Positions 45,903-56,072 of a stretch of DNA of 64,000 nt are shown here, in pieces. The position numbers were made by a program, and so were the translations under genes. The stretch comes from Alphaproteobacteria bacterium LSUCC0684 (GTDB lineage Bacteria > Pseudomonadota > Alphaproteobacteria > Puniceispirillales > UBA1172). The stretch is taken from the NCBI GenBank assembly GCA_041228335.1, contig CP166130.1, positions 2,008,638 to 2,072,637 on the forward strand. Reading direction: 5' to 3'. How positions within the stretch are numbered: the stretch's first letter is position 1; each line of letters starts with the position of its first letter. The notes below the pieces were generated by a model. That model was not told the origin of the DNA. It made no database searches and saw nothing but the letters and a program-made list of their open reading frames with translations.

Positions 45903-47111
45903 ATGCAACGTCCACAGATCATGCATCTTGAAAATGGTCATAAAGCCCCCCTGCCGTTCAGCGCCCCGGAATACGAACGCCGCCTTGCCGGTCTTCGTGC
46001 AATCCTGGCTGAACGCAACTGTGATGCCGCCGTGCTCACCTCCATGCATAACATCGCGTATTATACGGGCTTCCTCTACTGCTCGTTCGGCCGCCCTTAC
46101 GCGGCGGTTGTGACAGCGGATAAGGTGACTACGGTTTCCGCCGCCATCGATGCGGGCCAGCCCTGGCGGCGTTGCCATGGCGAGAACATCATCTATACCG
46201 ACTGGCAGCGCGGCAATTATTTCCACGCTATCTCAACCCTCATTCCCGGGTCCCGCCGCCTCGGCATTGAAGCTGATCATGTGACTCTTGCCACACGCGC
46301 GGCCATGATGGAGACGCTCGGCCAGCCTGAACTTGTCGATATCGCAGCCGACACCATGTCCAGCCGGATGATCAAATCCACCGAAGAGATTGCCCTGATC
46401 ACCGCCGGCGCCGAGGTTGCCGATATCGGCGGCGCGGCGATCCGTGACGCCATCCGCCCCGGCACCCGCGAGATCGATGTTGCCATGGCCGGTCGTGATG
46501 CCATGGAACTGGCCATTGCCGAACGGTTCCCCGACAGCGAGATGCGCGATTCCTGGGTATGGTTTCAGTCCGGTCTCAACACCGACGGCGCCCATAATCC
46601 GGTGACATGCCGGCAGCTTGAAGCGGGCGATATTCTCTCGCTGAACACGTTTCCGATGATCAGCGGCTATTACACCGCCCTCGAGCGCACCCTTTTCCTG
46701 GGTGAACCCGACGCGGCCAGTCTTGCCTGCTGGCAGGCCAATGTGGCGGTTCATGAAAAGGGCCTCTCCCTGATCCGGCCGGGCATCTCCTGCGCCGAGA
46801 TCACCGCCGAACTCAACGCGCTTTTTGACGAGCTTGGCTATCTTCAATATCGCAGTTTCGGCTACGGCCATTCTTTCGGTGTGCTCAGCCACTATTACGG
46901 CCGCGAAGCGGGGCTTGAGCTGCGCGAGGATATCGACACCGTGCTCGAGCCCGGCATGGTTGTTTCCATGGAGCCGATGATCACCATCCCCGAGGGCATG
47001 CCCGGGGCAGGCGGATATCGTGAACATGATATTCTGGTGGTCACCGAGGCCGGGGCAAGAAATATCACCGGCTTTCCCTATGGCCCGGAGCACAACATCA
47101 TCCCTGCCTGA
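45903..47111 (+). CDS. Creatinase (creatine amidinohydrolase)
   Basis: 402 residues, essentially the length of Pseudomonas creatinase, which splits creatine to sarcosine and urea. Pita-bread (M24) fold; SFGRPYA, GQPWRR and IIYTDWQR in the N-domain and catalytic His231 in NTDGAHNPVT, then YGHSFGVLSHYYGREAGLE and SMEPMI. Overall it follows creatinase more closely than Xaa-Pro peptidases, and metal ligands of the peptidases are absent. Start at 45903 has an AGGA site. Sarcosine oxidation would release formaldehyde, consistent with frmA downstream. Confidence 0.9.
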   Translation: MQRPQIMHLENGHKAPLPFSAPEYERRLAGLRAILAERNCDAAVLTSMHNIAYYTGFLYCSFGRPYAAVVTADKVTTVSAAIDAGQPWRRCHGENIIYTDWQRGNYFHAISTLIPGSRRLGIEADHVTLATRAAMMETLGQPELVDIAADTMSSRMIKSTEEIALITAGAEVADIGGAAIRDAIRPGTREIDVAMAGRDAMELAIAERFPDSEMRDSWVWFQSGLNTDGAHNPVTCRQLEAGDILSLNTFPMISGYYTALERTLFLGEPDAASLACWQANVAVHEKGLSLIRPGISCAEITAELNALFDELGYLQYRSFGYGHSFGVLSHYYGREAGLELREDIDTVLEPGMVVSMEPMITIPEGMPGAGGYREHDILVVTEAGARNITGFPYGPEHNIIPA

Positions 47112-47196
47112 AGGATGGATGCAAACCGAACTGAAATCGGGGCGGCTTGCGCTGATGCTTCCGGCCGCCCTTCTTCCCGAATGCCCGTGACCTCGT

Positions 47197-48147
47197 TCAG
47201 GCCGAACTGCCGCGGTCTATCTGGGCGATGGTGATCACCACCCCTGCCGCAATGATGAGCGCAATGCCGAGAAAGCTCATCACGCCTGGCACAACACCCC
47301 AGAAGAGCCAGCTGAACACCCCGGCCGAAAGCAGATAGGCGTATTCATAGATCGTGGCATAGGACGTCCGGGTCAGCTGATAGGCACGGGTCATCATGGA
47401 AAGGGCTACCGATGCGCCGAGGGCGATGAAGGCCATCCAGACCCAGAACCGCATATCCACGTCCTGCCAGCCGCGGAAAAGAAACGCCGCTTCCTTGAGC
47501 AGCTCCTCTCGCACCGGAAAGGCGGTCATCAGGCTTGTATAAATGCATCCCGCACCGCCGATGGCGATCAGAAAACTCATCAGCAGGGCAAGCGGGCTTT
47601 CCTCGCGGCAATATCGCCAGGTAAGGATGGAGCCGATGGCGTAGCTCGCGCCGGCCAGAACAGGCAGAAGGTGATAGACGCTGAAACCTTCAGCCCCGGG
47701 TTTGAGCACCAGAATAACACCGGCACTGCCAACCGCCACCGCGAGAATGGGCCGAAACCCCACCCTTTCCCGAAAAATCAGGATCGAGAACAGCAAGACG
47801 AAGATGGGAGAGGTGAACAGTCCGGCCCCGGCTTCGGCGATCGGCATCATCGGCAGAACGCTGAAATAGAGCAGCATCGACATCACGATGAACGTGGTCC
47901 GGACCGCCACTGCCTTCAGGTTTTTCGGCACCACCGAAAGCCGGAATATCCGCCCCATCAGCAAGACGAACACGACCGCGATCAGCGACCGGCTGAAATG
48001 AAACTGCCCCACCCCGACCATGTCCGACACCCCAAGGGTTAGATTGTCGGTAAAACCGAAGACCGAAATCCCGGTCACCAGCAGCACAGCCCCTCGGCTC
48101 GCAGGCGGCATCTGGTCTAGAAAACGGGAAACAGGTCCAAAGATCAT
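47197..48147 (-). CDS. EamA/DMT-family transporter
   Basis: 316 residues, ten predicted spans in two EamA repeats (GAVLLVTGISVFGFTDNLTLG at the start; ATIYEYAYLLSAGVFSWLFWG near the end). Probable metabolite exporter or importer of the inner membrane. It converges with creatinase and is divergent from the PhyH gene; no substrate can be deduced. Confidence 0.88.
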   Translation of the reverse strand: MIFGPVSRFLDQMPPASRGAVLLVTGISVFGFTDNLTLGVSDMVGVGQFHFSRSLIAVVFVLLMGRIFRLSVVPKNLKAVAVRTTFIVMSMLLYFSVLPMMPIAEAGAGLFTSPIFVLLFSILIFRERVGFRPILAVAVGSAGVILVLKPGAEGFSVYHLLPVLAGASYAIGSILTWRYCREESPLALLMSFLIAIGGAGCIYTSLMTAFPVREELLKEAAFLFRGWQDVDMRFWVWMAFIALGASVALSMMTRAYQLTRTSYATIYEYAYLLSAGVFSWLFWGVVPGVMSFLGIALIIAAGVVITIAQIDRGSSA

Positions 48148-48328
48148 GACATGCCAACCAAGAGATAGAAACTTCCCCGACTATGCGCTTCCTTGCGGCC
48201 GCCGCCAAGCCGGAATCGCATCATCATATTCCGGCCCTTCAATACCCCCATCAGGGGGGAAGATTCTGTTTGCCCGAATGTTGAAATTTGCCTAGCGTTG
48301 CAGAATATGCCCAATGCAGGAGGCCGCC

Positions 48329-49180
48329 ATGCCCGACAGCATCACCCCTCATGTTTCACCTGCCTTGCGTGATCGGTTCCTTGCCGACGGCTATCTGATG
48401 CCCGTCGATATTTTCACGGAAGAGGAAATCTGCTCCCATCGCCAGGAGTTGGAAGAGCTTGAACAACGTCTACACGCGATCAACGCCGGCAATAAAAGCC
48501 AGCTCAATTATCCCCATGTTCTCTTTCGATTTGCCAATACCATGGCACGGAACCCCCGGCTTCTCGATGTGGTTGAATCGATACTCGGGCCGGATATTCT
48601 CGTCTGGGGTTCCACCTTCTTCATCAAGGAGCCGGAAACCGAAAGCTATGTCAGCTGGCATCAGGACATGAAATACTGGGGGCTCAGCGATACAAACGGC
48701 CAGGTCAGCGCCTGGATCGCGCTGAACAAGGTGGATCAGGAAAACGGCTGCATGCAGTTTCTGCCCGGATCGCATCAAGGCGAGATGCTGGATCACCGCG
48801 ACACTTTCAGCGAGACCAATATCCTGACCCGCGGGCAGGAAGCTGATGTTGAAATCGATCCAGATGCCATCCGGCATGTCGAGCTTGCCCCCGGGCAGGC
48901 CTCGTTTCATCATGGCAAACTTCTCCACGCATCGCCGCCCAATCGATCGAGAAGGCGGCGCATCGGCCTTGCGGTGCAGTTCATCGCCCCCCATGTCCGC
49001 CAGCAGGTGGCAAAGACCGATTTCGCCATGCTTGTCCGCGGGGAAGACAGATATGGATATTTTGAGCTGATCGACCCGCCACAAGATGATCTCAGCCCCG
49101 AGGCGATAGCACTGCATCAACGCATTCTTGCAGCGCAGAACGAAGCGATGTACGAAGGCACCACCAGGCCTCAATCCTGA
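48329..49180 (+). CDS. Phytanoyl-CoA dioxygenase (PhyH) family protein
   Basis: 283 residues, 2OG-Fe(II) dioxygenase. Iron ligands: His and Asp of SWHQDMKYWGL and the distal His of FHHGKLLHAS, with Arg in the RRRRIGLAVQFI segment for 2-oxoglutarate. The ATG at 48329 follows GGAGG; an ATG 15 bases upstream lies on the ribosome site itself. Related enzymes hydroxylate ectoine, mitomycin precursors or phosphonates. Followed 58 bases later by an aminotransferase gene, perhaps one pathway. Confidence 0.87.
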   Translation: MPDSITPHVSPALRDRFLADGYLMPVDIFTEEEICSHRQELEELEQRLHAINAGNKSQLNYPHVLFRFANTMARNPRLLDVVESILGPDILVWGSTFFIKEPETESYVSWHQDMKYWGLSDTNGQVSAWIALNKVDQENGCMQFLPGSHQGEMLDHRDTFSETNILTRGQEADVEIDPDAIRHVELAPGQASFHHGKLLHASPPNRSRRRRIGLAVQFIAPHVRQQVAKTDFAMLVRGEDRYGYFELIDPPQDDLSPEAIALHQRILAAQNEAMYEGTTRPQS

Positions 49181-49238
49181 CCTTGACCATCCCTTTATAC
49201 GGCGCTCTAATCATCGCAGATCAAGTTATGGAGTGTTG

Positions 49239-50408
49239 ATGCTGAACCCTGCCGTAAAAGCCCTCACCGCACCTCCGGTTGCGGTTGTGCAGAACTGGAT
49301 TGCGCAATATTCCGGCGCCCTCGGCCCGCTTGTAGACATGTCCCAGGCGGTGCCCGGCTACCCGCCGCATCCAGACCTGCTTGAGCGTCTCGGCCGGTAT
49401 GCCGCCGATCCGGCCTCGCTTGGCTATGGCGCCATCGAAGGTGAAGATGAACTCCGTGAGGCCTATGCGAGCCATATGAGCTCGGTTTACGCCGCCCCGG
49501 TTGCCGCAGAAGAAACCCTGATCACGTCTGGGTGCAATCAGGCCTTCATCACCGCCGCGCTTACCGTGGCCGCCCCGGGGGATGAAGTGCTGATGATGCG
49601 GCCAAGCTATTTCAACCATGAAGCCACCCTCAAGATGATGGGCATCCGGACAAATTATATCGACGCCGACGCCGCACAGGGTTTCATCCCTGATCCGGCC
49701 CGGATCAGCGCTTCCATCACCCCCGCCACGAGAGCGCTGGCCCTGGTCAGCCCCAACAATCCCACTGGTGCCGTCTACCCCGCCGATGTGCTCGATGCCA
49801 TCCATGAGATTTGCGCAAGCCGCGACATTTGGCTGATCCTTGATGAAACCTATCGGGATTTTCTGCCTGATGCCACCCCGCCGCATCACCTGCTTGCGCA
49901 GGACAGGCCGGATGGCAACTGGCGGGATAACGTCATTCTGCTTTACAGTTTTTCAAAGGCGTATTGTATTCCGGGCCATCGTCTCGGTGCCGTCACCGCC
50001 GGGGCGGATATCATCGCTGAAATGGCCAAGGTGATGGATAATATCCAGATCTGTGCGCCCCGGGCAGCCCAGCGTGCCGTAGCCCCGATGATAGACGCGC
50101 TCACCGGATGGCGGCAGGAGAACAGCCGCATGATCGCCACCCGCGCCCGCCTCTTCAGGGATGTGTTTGAACATCTGGACGGCTGGGAGATTGCCTCGCT
50201 TGGGGCGTATTTCGGCTATGTAAGCCACCCCGGGCAAGGGGACAGTATCAAAGTGGCCGAAGACCTTGTTTCACGCACAGGGGTCCTCACCATTCCCGGG
50301 GGATTTTTCGGCCGTGGTCAGGAAAGATATCTGCGTTTTGCCTTTGCCAATGCCGGAGAGGAGGCCATTTCAAGCCTTCCCCGGCGTCTTGAGGCGTTCA
50401 AGGGCTAG
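49239..50408 (+). CDS. PLP-dependent aminotransferase, class I/II
   Basis: 389 residues. SPNNPTGAVYP, LILDETYRDF and the PLP lysine in YSFSKAYCIPGHRLG mark the aspartate-aminotransferase fold. The start at 49239 has a GGAG site and excludes an upstream extension. It follows the PhyH gene in the same direction. The amino donor and acceptor are not predictable. Confidence 0.88.
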   Translation: MLNPAVKALTAPPVAVVQNWIAQYSGALGPLVDMSQAVPGYPPHPDLLERLGRYAADPASLGYGAIEGEDELREAYASHMSSVYAAPVAAEETLITSGCNQAFITAALTVAAPGDEVLMMRPSYFNHEATLKMMGIRTNYIDADAAQGFIPDPARISASITPATRALALVSPNNPTGAVYPADVLDAIHEICASRDIWLILDETYRDFLPDATPPHHLLAQDRPDGNWRDNVILLYSFSKAYCIPGHRLGAVTAGADIIAEMAKVMDNIQICAPRAAQRAVAPMIDALTGWRQENSRMIATRARLFRDVFEHLDGWEIASLGAYFGYVSHPGQGDSIKVAEDLVSRTGVLTIPGGFFGRGQERYLRFAFANAGEEAISSLPRRLEAFKG

Positions 50409-50409
50409 A

Positions 50410-52227
50410 TCAGGATGCCGCTCTTGCGTATTTCTTGCGCTCATGGGCAAAAAGATGAATTTTCCTGAGCCGCAGATTCTTCGGCGTCACTTCAAGCACT
50501 TCATCTTCGTTGATATAGGCCATCATCTCTTCGAGCGACATGCGCCTGGGCGGGGTGAGCACCACGGCTTCATCGCTTCCCGAAGCGCGGACATTGGTGA
50601 GTTTCTTGCCTTTGAGAACATTGACCTCAAGATCATTGTCGCGGCTGTGTTCGCCCACGATCATGCCCATATAGACCGGTTCCTGCGGGTGAATGAACAT
50701 CATGCCGCGATCCTGCAGGTTGAAAAGGGCATAGGCGACAGCCTCGCCCTGGTCATTGGCAATGAGCGCTCCGTTGCGGCGGCCGGGAATATCGCCCCGC
50801 CATGGCGCGTAGTCGTGAAATAATCTGTTAAGAACTCCGGTTCCGCGGGTTTCGGTAAGAAACCGGGACTGATAGCCGATCAACCCCCGGGATGGTGCAT
50901 GGAAGACAAGACGTGTCTTGCCTGCCCCGGCACTGCGCATATCCACCATTTCACCCTTGCGGCGGTTGAGGCTGTCGATCACCGATGACGCATAGCCTTC
51001 ATCAACATCGATGATGACTTCTTCGACGGGCTCCATCTTCATGCCGCCGTCTTCGCGCAGCAGCACCCGGGGGCGTGATACCGTCATCTCGAACCCTTCC
51101 CGCCGCATGGTTTCGATCAGCACGCCGAGCTGAAGCTCGCCCCGCCCGCCGATCTCGAACGCATCCTTGCCCGCACTTTCGCGAAAGGTGATGGCAACAT
51201 TGGTCTCGGCCTCGGCGAGAAGACGTTCCCGGATCATGGTTGAGGTCACCTTGGTGCCTTCGCGTCCGGCATAGGGGCTGTCATTGACCGTGATCGTCAC
51301 CGCCATGGTCGGCGGGTCGATCGGCGTTGAAGGAACCGGCGCATCCAGCCCCGGCGCGCCCAGCGTATCCGATACGGATGCCTTGGCCAGCCCGGCGACA
51401 CAGATGATATCCCCGGCGGCGGCTTCCTTCACCGGCACCCGTTCCGTGCCTTCAAATCGAAGCAGTTTCGTGAGCCTGCCCTGTTCCACCACCTTGCCGT
51501 CAAGACCGATCGCTTTTACCATGTCATTGACCGAAGCCTTGCCCTGGACAATCCGTCCTGTCAGGCAGCGGCCGAGGAAAGGGTCACGGTCCAGAAGCGT
51601 TGCCAGCATGGCAAAAGGCTTGTCTTCCGGCAGGCCCGGCGGCGGGACATGGGCGATGATCAGATCCAGAAGCGGATGCAGATTCTCCCGCGGCTTGCTC
51701 AGCTCATCGACGCACCAGCCATCACGGCCGGACGCATAGAGAATGGGGAAATCCAGCTGCTCATCGCTGGCATCGAGCGCAACGAAGAGATCAAAGACTT
51801 CATTCACCACCTCATCGGGGCGGGCGTCGCTGCGATCGATCTTGTTGATGATGACGATGGGGCGGAGCCCCTGGGCCAGCGCCTTGCCAAGGACAAATTT
51901 GGTCTGGGGCATCGGCCCTTCGGCGGCATCGGTCAGCAGGATCACGCCATCGGCCATGTGAAGCACGCGTTCAACCTCGCCCCCGAAATCGGCATGGCCG
52001 GGGGTGTCGATGATATTGATTCGCATCTCACCCCAGCGAATTGAGGTCGGCTTGGCCAGAATGGTGATCCCGCGTTCCTTTTCAAGGTCGCCCGTATCCA
52101 TGAGCCGTTCGGCCACGGTTTGGCCTTCGCGGAACATGCCTGCCTGTTTCATGATGCTGTCGATGAGCGTTGTCTTGCCATGATCAACATGGGCGATGAT
52201 GGCAATATTGCGCAAGTTCGGGTTCAT
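50410..52227 (-). CDS. typA: Translational GTPase TypA/BipA
   Basis: 605 residues. G1 [10 protein letters not shown]3 [14 protein letters not shown] and G4 NKIDR, then EF-G-like domains III and V and the TypA-specific C-terminal domain ending [12 protein letters not shown] ribosome-associated GTPase needed under stress or low temperature for ribosome assembly. Full length; it converges with the aminotransferase gene with one base between stop codons, and a divergent dehydratase gene lies upstream. Confidence 0.97.
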   Translation of the reverse strand: MNPNLRNIAIIAHVDHGKTTLIDSIMKQAGMFREGQTVAERLMDTGDLEKERGITILAKPTSIRWGEMRINIIDTPGHADFGGEVERVLHMADGVILLTDAAEGPMPQTKFVLGKALAQGLRPIVIINKIDRSDARPDEVVNEVFDLFVALDASDEQLDFPILYASGRDGWCVDELSKPRENLHPLLDLIIAHVPPPGLPEDKPFAMLATLLDRDPFLGRCLTGRIVQGKASVNDMVKAIGLDGKVVEQGRLTKLLRFEGTERVPVKEAAAGDIICVAGLAKASVSDTLGAPGLDAPVPSTPIDPPTMAVTITVNDSPYAGREGTKVTSTMIRERLLAEAETNVAITFRESAGKDAFEIGGRGELQLGVLIETMRREGFEMTVSRPRVLLREDGGMKMEPVEEVIIDVDEGYASSVIDSLNRRKGEMVDMRSAGAGKTRLVFHAPSRGLIGYQSRFLTETRGTGVLNRLFHDYAPWRGDIPGRRNGALIANDQGEAVAYALFNLQDRGMMFIHPQEPVYMGMIVGEHSRDNDLEVNVLKGKKLTNVRASGSDEAVVLTPPRRMSLEEMMAYINEDEVLEVTPKNLRLRKIHLFAHERKKYARAAS

Positions 52228-52334
52228 GCTCTATCCTCGGTGGGCTGGTGCTGGCCGGATACCTACCGCGACTGCCGCCAAAAGGCCAGCGGAAAAGATA
52301 TCGTGGCGCACCGCCACCAGGAAGGAGAGTTCAT

Positions 52335-53252
52335 ATGTTTGATGAAGCCATCGGCCGCAAAGAGACATCCGAAGACAGAATTGACCGGGCGCGCATGGCC
52401 CAGGCCGCGGCGATGCTCGGTCTCGGGGAGGAAGGGATCAACGCCCTTGCCCGTGATGGCGCGCCGTTGCCGCCGCTCTTTCATCTCTTTTTCACCAACA
52501 ACCCCACCGACGCCACGCGGCTTTCCCCCGACGGGCATGAGATTCTCGGCCGTTTCATCCCTGATGTGACGACGGCCGGCCCGTTTCATCGCCGGATGTG
52601 GGCCGCGGGCGACATGCGCTTTGAAGGGTCCATCACCGTGGGGGAGACGATCCGCCGCGTTTCCACCATCACCGCCATTGCCAGGAAGGAGGGCAGCACC
52701 GGCCCGCTTGTTTTCGTGACCGTGGACCGGGAGATGGAAGGCAGAGCCGGAAAGGTGATGGAAACCCGCACCATCGTCTATCGTGAGAAGGGCCAGGGTG
52801 ACGCCCCGGACAGCCTGCCCCTCAAGGGGGATGAGACGCTCACCGAAAAGGCGGCCTGGCGTCCCGATCACGGCCAGCTTTTCCGGTTTTCCGCCCTCAC
52901 CTGGAACACCCACCGGATTCATTACGACGCGGACCATTGCCGCCACACCGAAGGCTACCCCGATATCATCACCCACGGGCCGTTCACGGCGATGCATCTG
53001 GCCCTGCTGGCGGCAGGCGGTCTCGGCCCGGCGGCGGGCGATGCGCTGATCAGCGGTGGCGCGGACCGGATGGCAACCGGGGATGCGTCGGCACGGCGGC
53101 TCAGCCGGTTTCGTTTCCGCGGCACCCAGGCGCTTTATGTTGCGCGCCGGGTCGGGCTCTGCGCGAGCGATGATTTCACCCGTCTTGAAGCCCGCAACCA
53201 TCAGGGCCAGCAGGCCATGACCGCCACAGCCGAATTTACCCCCGCCGGATGA
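52335..53252 (+). CDS. MaoC/HTD2-type dehydratase (mesaconyl-C4-CoA-hydratase-like)
   Basis: 305 residues with an N-terminal FAS1-like dehydratase half (AGPFHRRMWAAGDMRFEG, VGETIRRVSTI) and a C-terminal hot-dog half containing the hydratase motif FSALTWNTHRIHYDADHCR...ITHGPFTAMHL. The layout resembles HTD2 and the mesaconyl-C4-CoA hydratase of the 3-hydroxypropionate cycle; several alphaproteobacteria have homologues acting on other short acyl-CoAs. The ATG at 52335 follows GGAAGGAG. No CoA-ligase or lyase gene is adjacent, so the substrate is open. Confidence 0.82.
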   Translation: MFDEAIGRKETSEDRIDRARMAQAAAMLGLGEEGINALARDGAPLPPLFHLFFTNNPTDATRLSPDGHEILGRFIPDVTTAGPFHRRMWAAGDMRFEGSITVGETIRRVSTITAIARKEGSTGPLVFVTVDREMEGRAGKVMETRTIVYREKGQGDAPDSLPLKGDETLTEKAAWRPDHGQLFRFSALTWNTHRIHYDADHCRHTEGYPDIITHGPFTAMHLALLAAGGLGPAAGDALISGGADRMATGDASARRLSRFRFRGTQALYVARRVGLCASDDFTRLEARNHQGQQAMTATAEFTPAG

Positions 53253-53450
53253 TCCGCCCCTCATCTTAAAAGGGCCGCGGCATTAAGGTTTTGTTAACCT
53301 TACCCTGATAGACTATCCCTTTGCCCGCGCGGGCGGCAGGGAGGAATCCATCTGTCTTCTTCCAGAAGATACGTGTCTTTATTTGCCTGAATGTGTATCG
53401 GCGCCCATCCGTTCTGCTCCGGGAAACCCGTTCTCTGGAGGAGGATACCC

Positions 53451-54374
53451 ATGGGAATATGCAAGAAAACCTTTATCGCCGCAATGATGGCGCTGCTGCT
53501 GGCCCTGCCGGCAATGGCGCAGGACCTTGAGAAGGGACTGGCCGCCCTTGATCGGGGCGATTACGCCACCGCCCTTTCAGTGTTTCGCCCCCTGGCCGAA
53601 CAGGGCGATGCCGAGGCACAGCACAATCTGGGGGTGATGTATGACAAGGGGTGGGGCGTTCCCCAGGATGATGCCGAAGCCGCCAGATGGTATCGCCGCG
53701 CTGCCGATCAGGGGCTTGCCGAGGCACAGTTCAATCTGGGACTTATGTATCGCAAGGGTGAGGGCGTACCCCGGGATTACGCCGAAGCCGCCAGATGGTA
53801 TCGCCTTGCCGCCGATCAGGGATTTGCCAAGGCACAGTATAATCTGGGGTGGATGTATGACAAGGGTGAGGGCGTGCTCCAGGATCATGCCGAAGCCGCG
53901 AAATGGTATCGCCGCGCTGCCGATCAGGGAGATGCCAGCGCACAGCACAATCTGGGGGTGATGTATCTCAATGGTGATGGCGTACCTCAGGATGATGCCG
54001 AAGCCGCCCAATGGTTCCGCCTTGCCGCCGATCAGGGGCTTGCCGAGGCACAGTTCAATCTGGGGGTGATGTATTTTTTTGGGCAGGGCGTACCCAAAAA
54101 TTACGCCGAAGCCGCCCGATGGTATCGCCGCGCCGCCGATCAGGGATTTGCCGAGGCACAGGTCAATCTGGGGGTGATGTATGCTCTTGGGCAGGGTGTG
54201 CCCCGGGATTATGTGGCAGCCTATGTCTGGTTCAATATCGCCGCCACCCATGGGGATGCCACAGCACTAAAGGCCAGGGATATTACTGCCGCAGAACTTT
54301 CCCCCGATGCCCTTCTTGAAGCGCAGCGGCTCTCCCGGCAATGCCTTTCCAGCAACTACCAGAACTGCCCCTGA
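53451..54374 (+). CDS. Exported Sel1-repeat protein
   Basis: 307 residues. Signal peptide ICKKTFIAAMMALLLALPAMA cut before QD, then one partial and six full 36-residue Sel1 units of the form AEAQxNLGVMYxxGxGVPxDxAEAA, ending with a short tail bearing two cysteines. Sel1 proteins are periplasmic or surface scaffolds for protein-protein contacts. GGAGGAGG precedes the ATG. The leader region has a 12-base GC palindrome (53323-53334) and AAGGTT/AACCTT (53285-53301). The TPR gene follows after 23 bases, so they are likely co-transcribed. Confidence 0.88.
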   Translation: MGICKKTFIAAMMALLLALPAMAQDLEKGLAALDRGDYATALSVFRPLAEQGDAEAQHNLGVMYDKGWGVPQDDAEAARWYRRAADQGLAEAQFNLGLMYRKGEGVPRDYAEAARWYRLAADQGFAKAQYNLGWMYDKGEGVLQDHAEAAKWYRRAADQGDASAQHNLGVMYLNGDGVPQDDAEAAQWFRLAADQGLAEAQFNLGVMYFFGQGVPKNYAEAARWYRRAADQGFAEAQVNLGVMYALGQGVPRDYVAAYVWFNIAATHGDATALKARDITAAELSPDALLEAQRLSRQCLSSNYQNCP

Positions 54375-54397
54375 CGGCAGAATAAGGAGGATTTCAC

Positions 54398-56053
54398 ATG
54401 GCCGAAGATGACTGGGAACGTGCCCAGGCCCTTGTTGTTTCCGCCAATGCCAAAATAGAATCCGAGGATTATGAAGGCGCCATCGCTGATCTTGATGAAG
54501 CCATCCGGCTTGATCCGGAAAGTGTCATTGCCTGGAGCAATCGAGGCTTTGCAAAAAATAAACTTGGGCGCCTTGAGGAGACAATTGCTGACCTGGATGA
54601 GTCTATTCGGCTTGATCCCCAAAATACCTATACCTGGAGCAATCGAGGCTTTGCTAAAAGTGAACTTGGGCGTTTTGATGAGGCAATCGTCGATCTTGAT
54701 GAAGCCATCCGGCTTGATCCGGAAAATATCGCCGCCTGGACCAATCGAGGCTTTGCAAAAAGTGAACTTGAGCGTTTTGATGAGGCAATCACTGATCTTG
54801 ACGAATCCATCCGGCTTGATCCGGAAAATACCGCCGCATGGACCAATCGAGGCTTTGCTAAAAGTGAACTTGGGCGTCTTGAGGAGGCAATCGTCGATCT
54901 TGATGAAGCCATCCAAATTGATCCGGAAAATGCCATTGCATGGAATGATCGGGGCACTTATAAACACCGCCTTGGGCGTTACGAAGAAGCGATACCTAAC
55001 CATGATGAGGCTATTCGGCTTGATCGGAAAAATGCCGCCGCCTGGACCAATCGAGGCTCTGCTAAAAGTGAACTTGGACGCTACGAAGAAGCAATACTTG
55101 ACCATGATGAGGCTATTCGGCTTGATCCGGAAAATGCCTCCGCCTGGAACAATCGAAGCTCTGCAAAAAATAAGCTTGGGCGCTTTGATGAGGCCCTTTT
55201 CGACCTTGACGAATCCATCCGGCTTGATCCCGAGAATGCCGCCACTTGGACCAATCGAGGCTTTGTAAAAAATAACCTTGAGCGTTTTGATGAGGCAATT
55301 GCTGACCTGAATGAGGCTATTCGGCTTAATCCGGAATTTGCCAACGCCTGGACCAATCGAGGCTTTGCAAAAACTAACCTTGGGCGTTTTGATGAGGCTA
55401 TAGCTGATTTTCAGGAAGCAATCCGTCTTGACCCACGCAATGAAGACTATGTCAAAAATCTTTCTTTCGCCTTGGCCCGGCAGCAAAGCCAGAAAACCGC
55501 CGAAGGATTAAAACGCACCACTAAAAATCACGAAAAACATCTTGAGACATCAGAAAACCACAGGAAAAAGGCAGAAAAGATAAATCAATCCATTATCGTT
55601 TCCTTCTTCTGCATGTTTATACTGATCTTTTTTCTGCTATGGGATTTCTGTTTTATTGGTTTCTCCGCCGAATGCCCGGGCACGCCAGCAAATACCAGCC
55701 TGAAGGGATGGGATTTCATCGCCAACCGTTTGCCGTATCTAACCACCATTCTGCTTATCACCTTTCCGGTGATCTGGGGTATTCGCCTGCTCATCGAAGC
55801 CCGCGACAACGCCCTGATCCTGAAGGAATTCTATCACCGGCTCAGCATCGTTGAATTCTCCTTCCGGTGGGATTTCCACGGTAACGCATTGAATAATGAA
55901 GAAAAACGGCTCATCGAAGAATTCATGAAGTCATGGACGGCCTATGGCCCCCCGGAATTGCTGATGGAGTTGCGCAAGGGCAAAAAGGCAGATGACCCAT
56001 CCCGGACGATGAAAGGATTTTTCCGGCAACCCGAAACCAGAAAGAGAAAATAG
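54398..56053 (+). CDS. TPR-repeat membrane protein
   Basis: 551 residues: ten 34-residue tetratricopeptide repeats (residues 6-350, pattern AWTNRGFAKSELGRFDEAI), a coiled-coil-like linker (380-410), two membrane spans (IIVSFFCMFILIFFLLWDFC and LPYLTTILLITFPVIWGI) and a cytoplasmic tail. The TPRs probably face the cytoplasm, as there is no signal peptide. It follows the Sel1 gene with a GGAGG site. Strong DNA-level repetition suggests unit gain and loss. Partners unknown. Confidence 0.87.
   Translation: MAEDDWERAQALVVSANAKIESEDYEGAIADLDEAIRLDPESVIAWSNRGFAKNKLGRLEETIADLDESIRLDPQNTYTWSNRGFAKSELGRFDEAIVDLDEAIRLDPENIAAWTNRGFAKSELERFDEAITDLDESIRLDPENTAAWTNRGFAKSELGRLEEAIVDLDEAIQIDPENAIAWNDRGTYKHRLGRYEEAIPNHDEAIRLDRKNAAAWTNRGSAKSELGRYEEAILDHDEAIRLDPENASAWNNRSSAKNKLGRFDEALFDLDESIRLDPENAATWTNRGFVKNNLERFDEAIADLNEAIRLNPEFANAWTNRGFAKTNLGRFDEAIADFQEAIRLDPRNEDYVKNLSFALARQQSQKTAEGLKRTTKNHEKHLETSENHRKKAEKINQSIIVSFFCMFILIFFLLWDFCFIGFSAECPGTPANTSLKGWDFIANRLPYLTTILLITFPVIWGIRLLIEARDNALILKEFYHRLSIVEFSFRWDFHGNALNNEEKRLIEEFMKSWTAYGPPELLMELRKGKKADDPSRTMKGFFRQPETRKRK
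54500..55430. repeat. 102-bp tandem repeats inside the TPR gene
   Basis: Nine copies in register, each one TPR unit. The highly conserved stretches are GACCAATCGAGGCTTTGC and CGGCTTGATCCGGAAAAT. Sequence identity between units is high enough that long open frames appear on the opposite strand and in other frames; these are artefacts. Tracts like this are prone to slippage and assembly collapse. Confidence 0.85.
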
Positions 56054-56072
56054 CCCCCGCGGCGGACTGCCC

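Noticed and set aside
53577-54251. Minus-strand frame opposite the Sel1 gene with repeated PSGGFGVI segments
   Set aside because: A shadow produced by the Sel1 DNA repeats; the plus-strand protein has signal peptide and family motifs.
54356-55486. Long minus-strand frame of 376 codons opposite the TPR gene
   Set aside because: It mirrors the 102-base repeats of the TPR gene, has a repetitive composition without any domain, and has no ribosome site of note. It exists because the repeats avoid stops in that frame.
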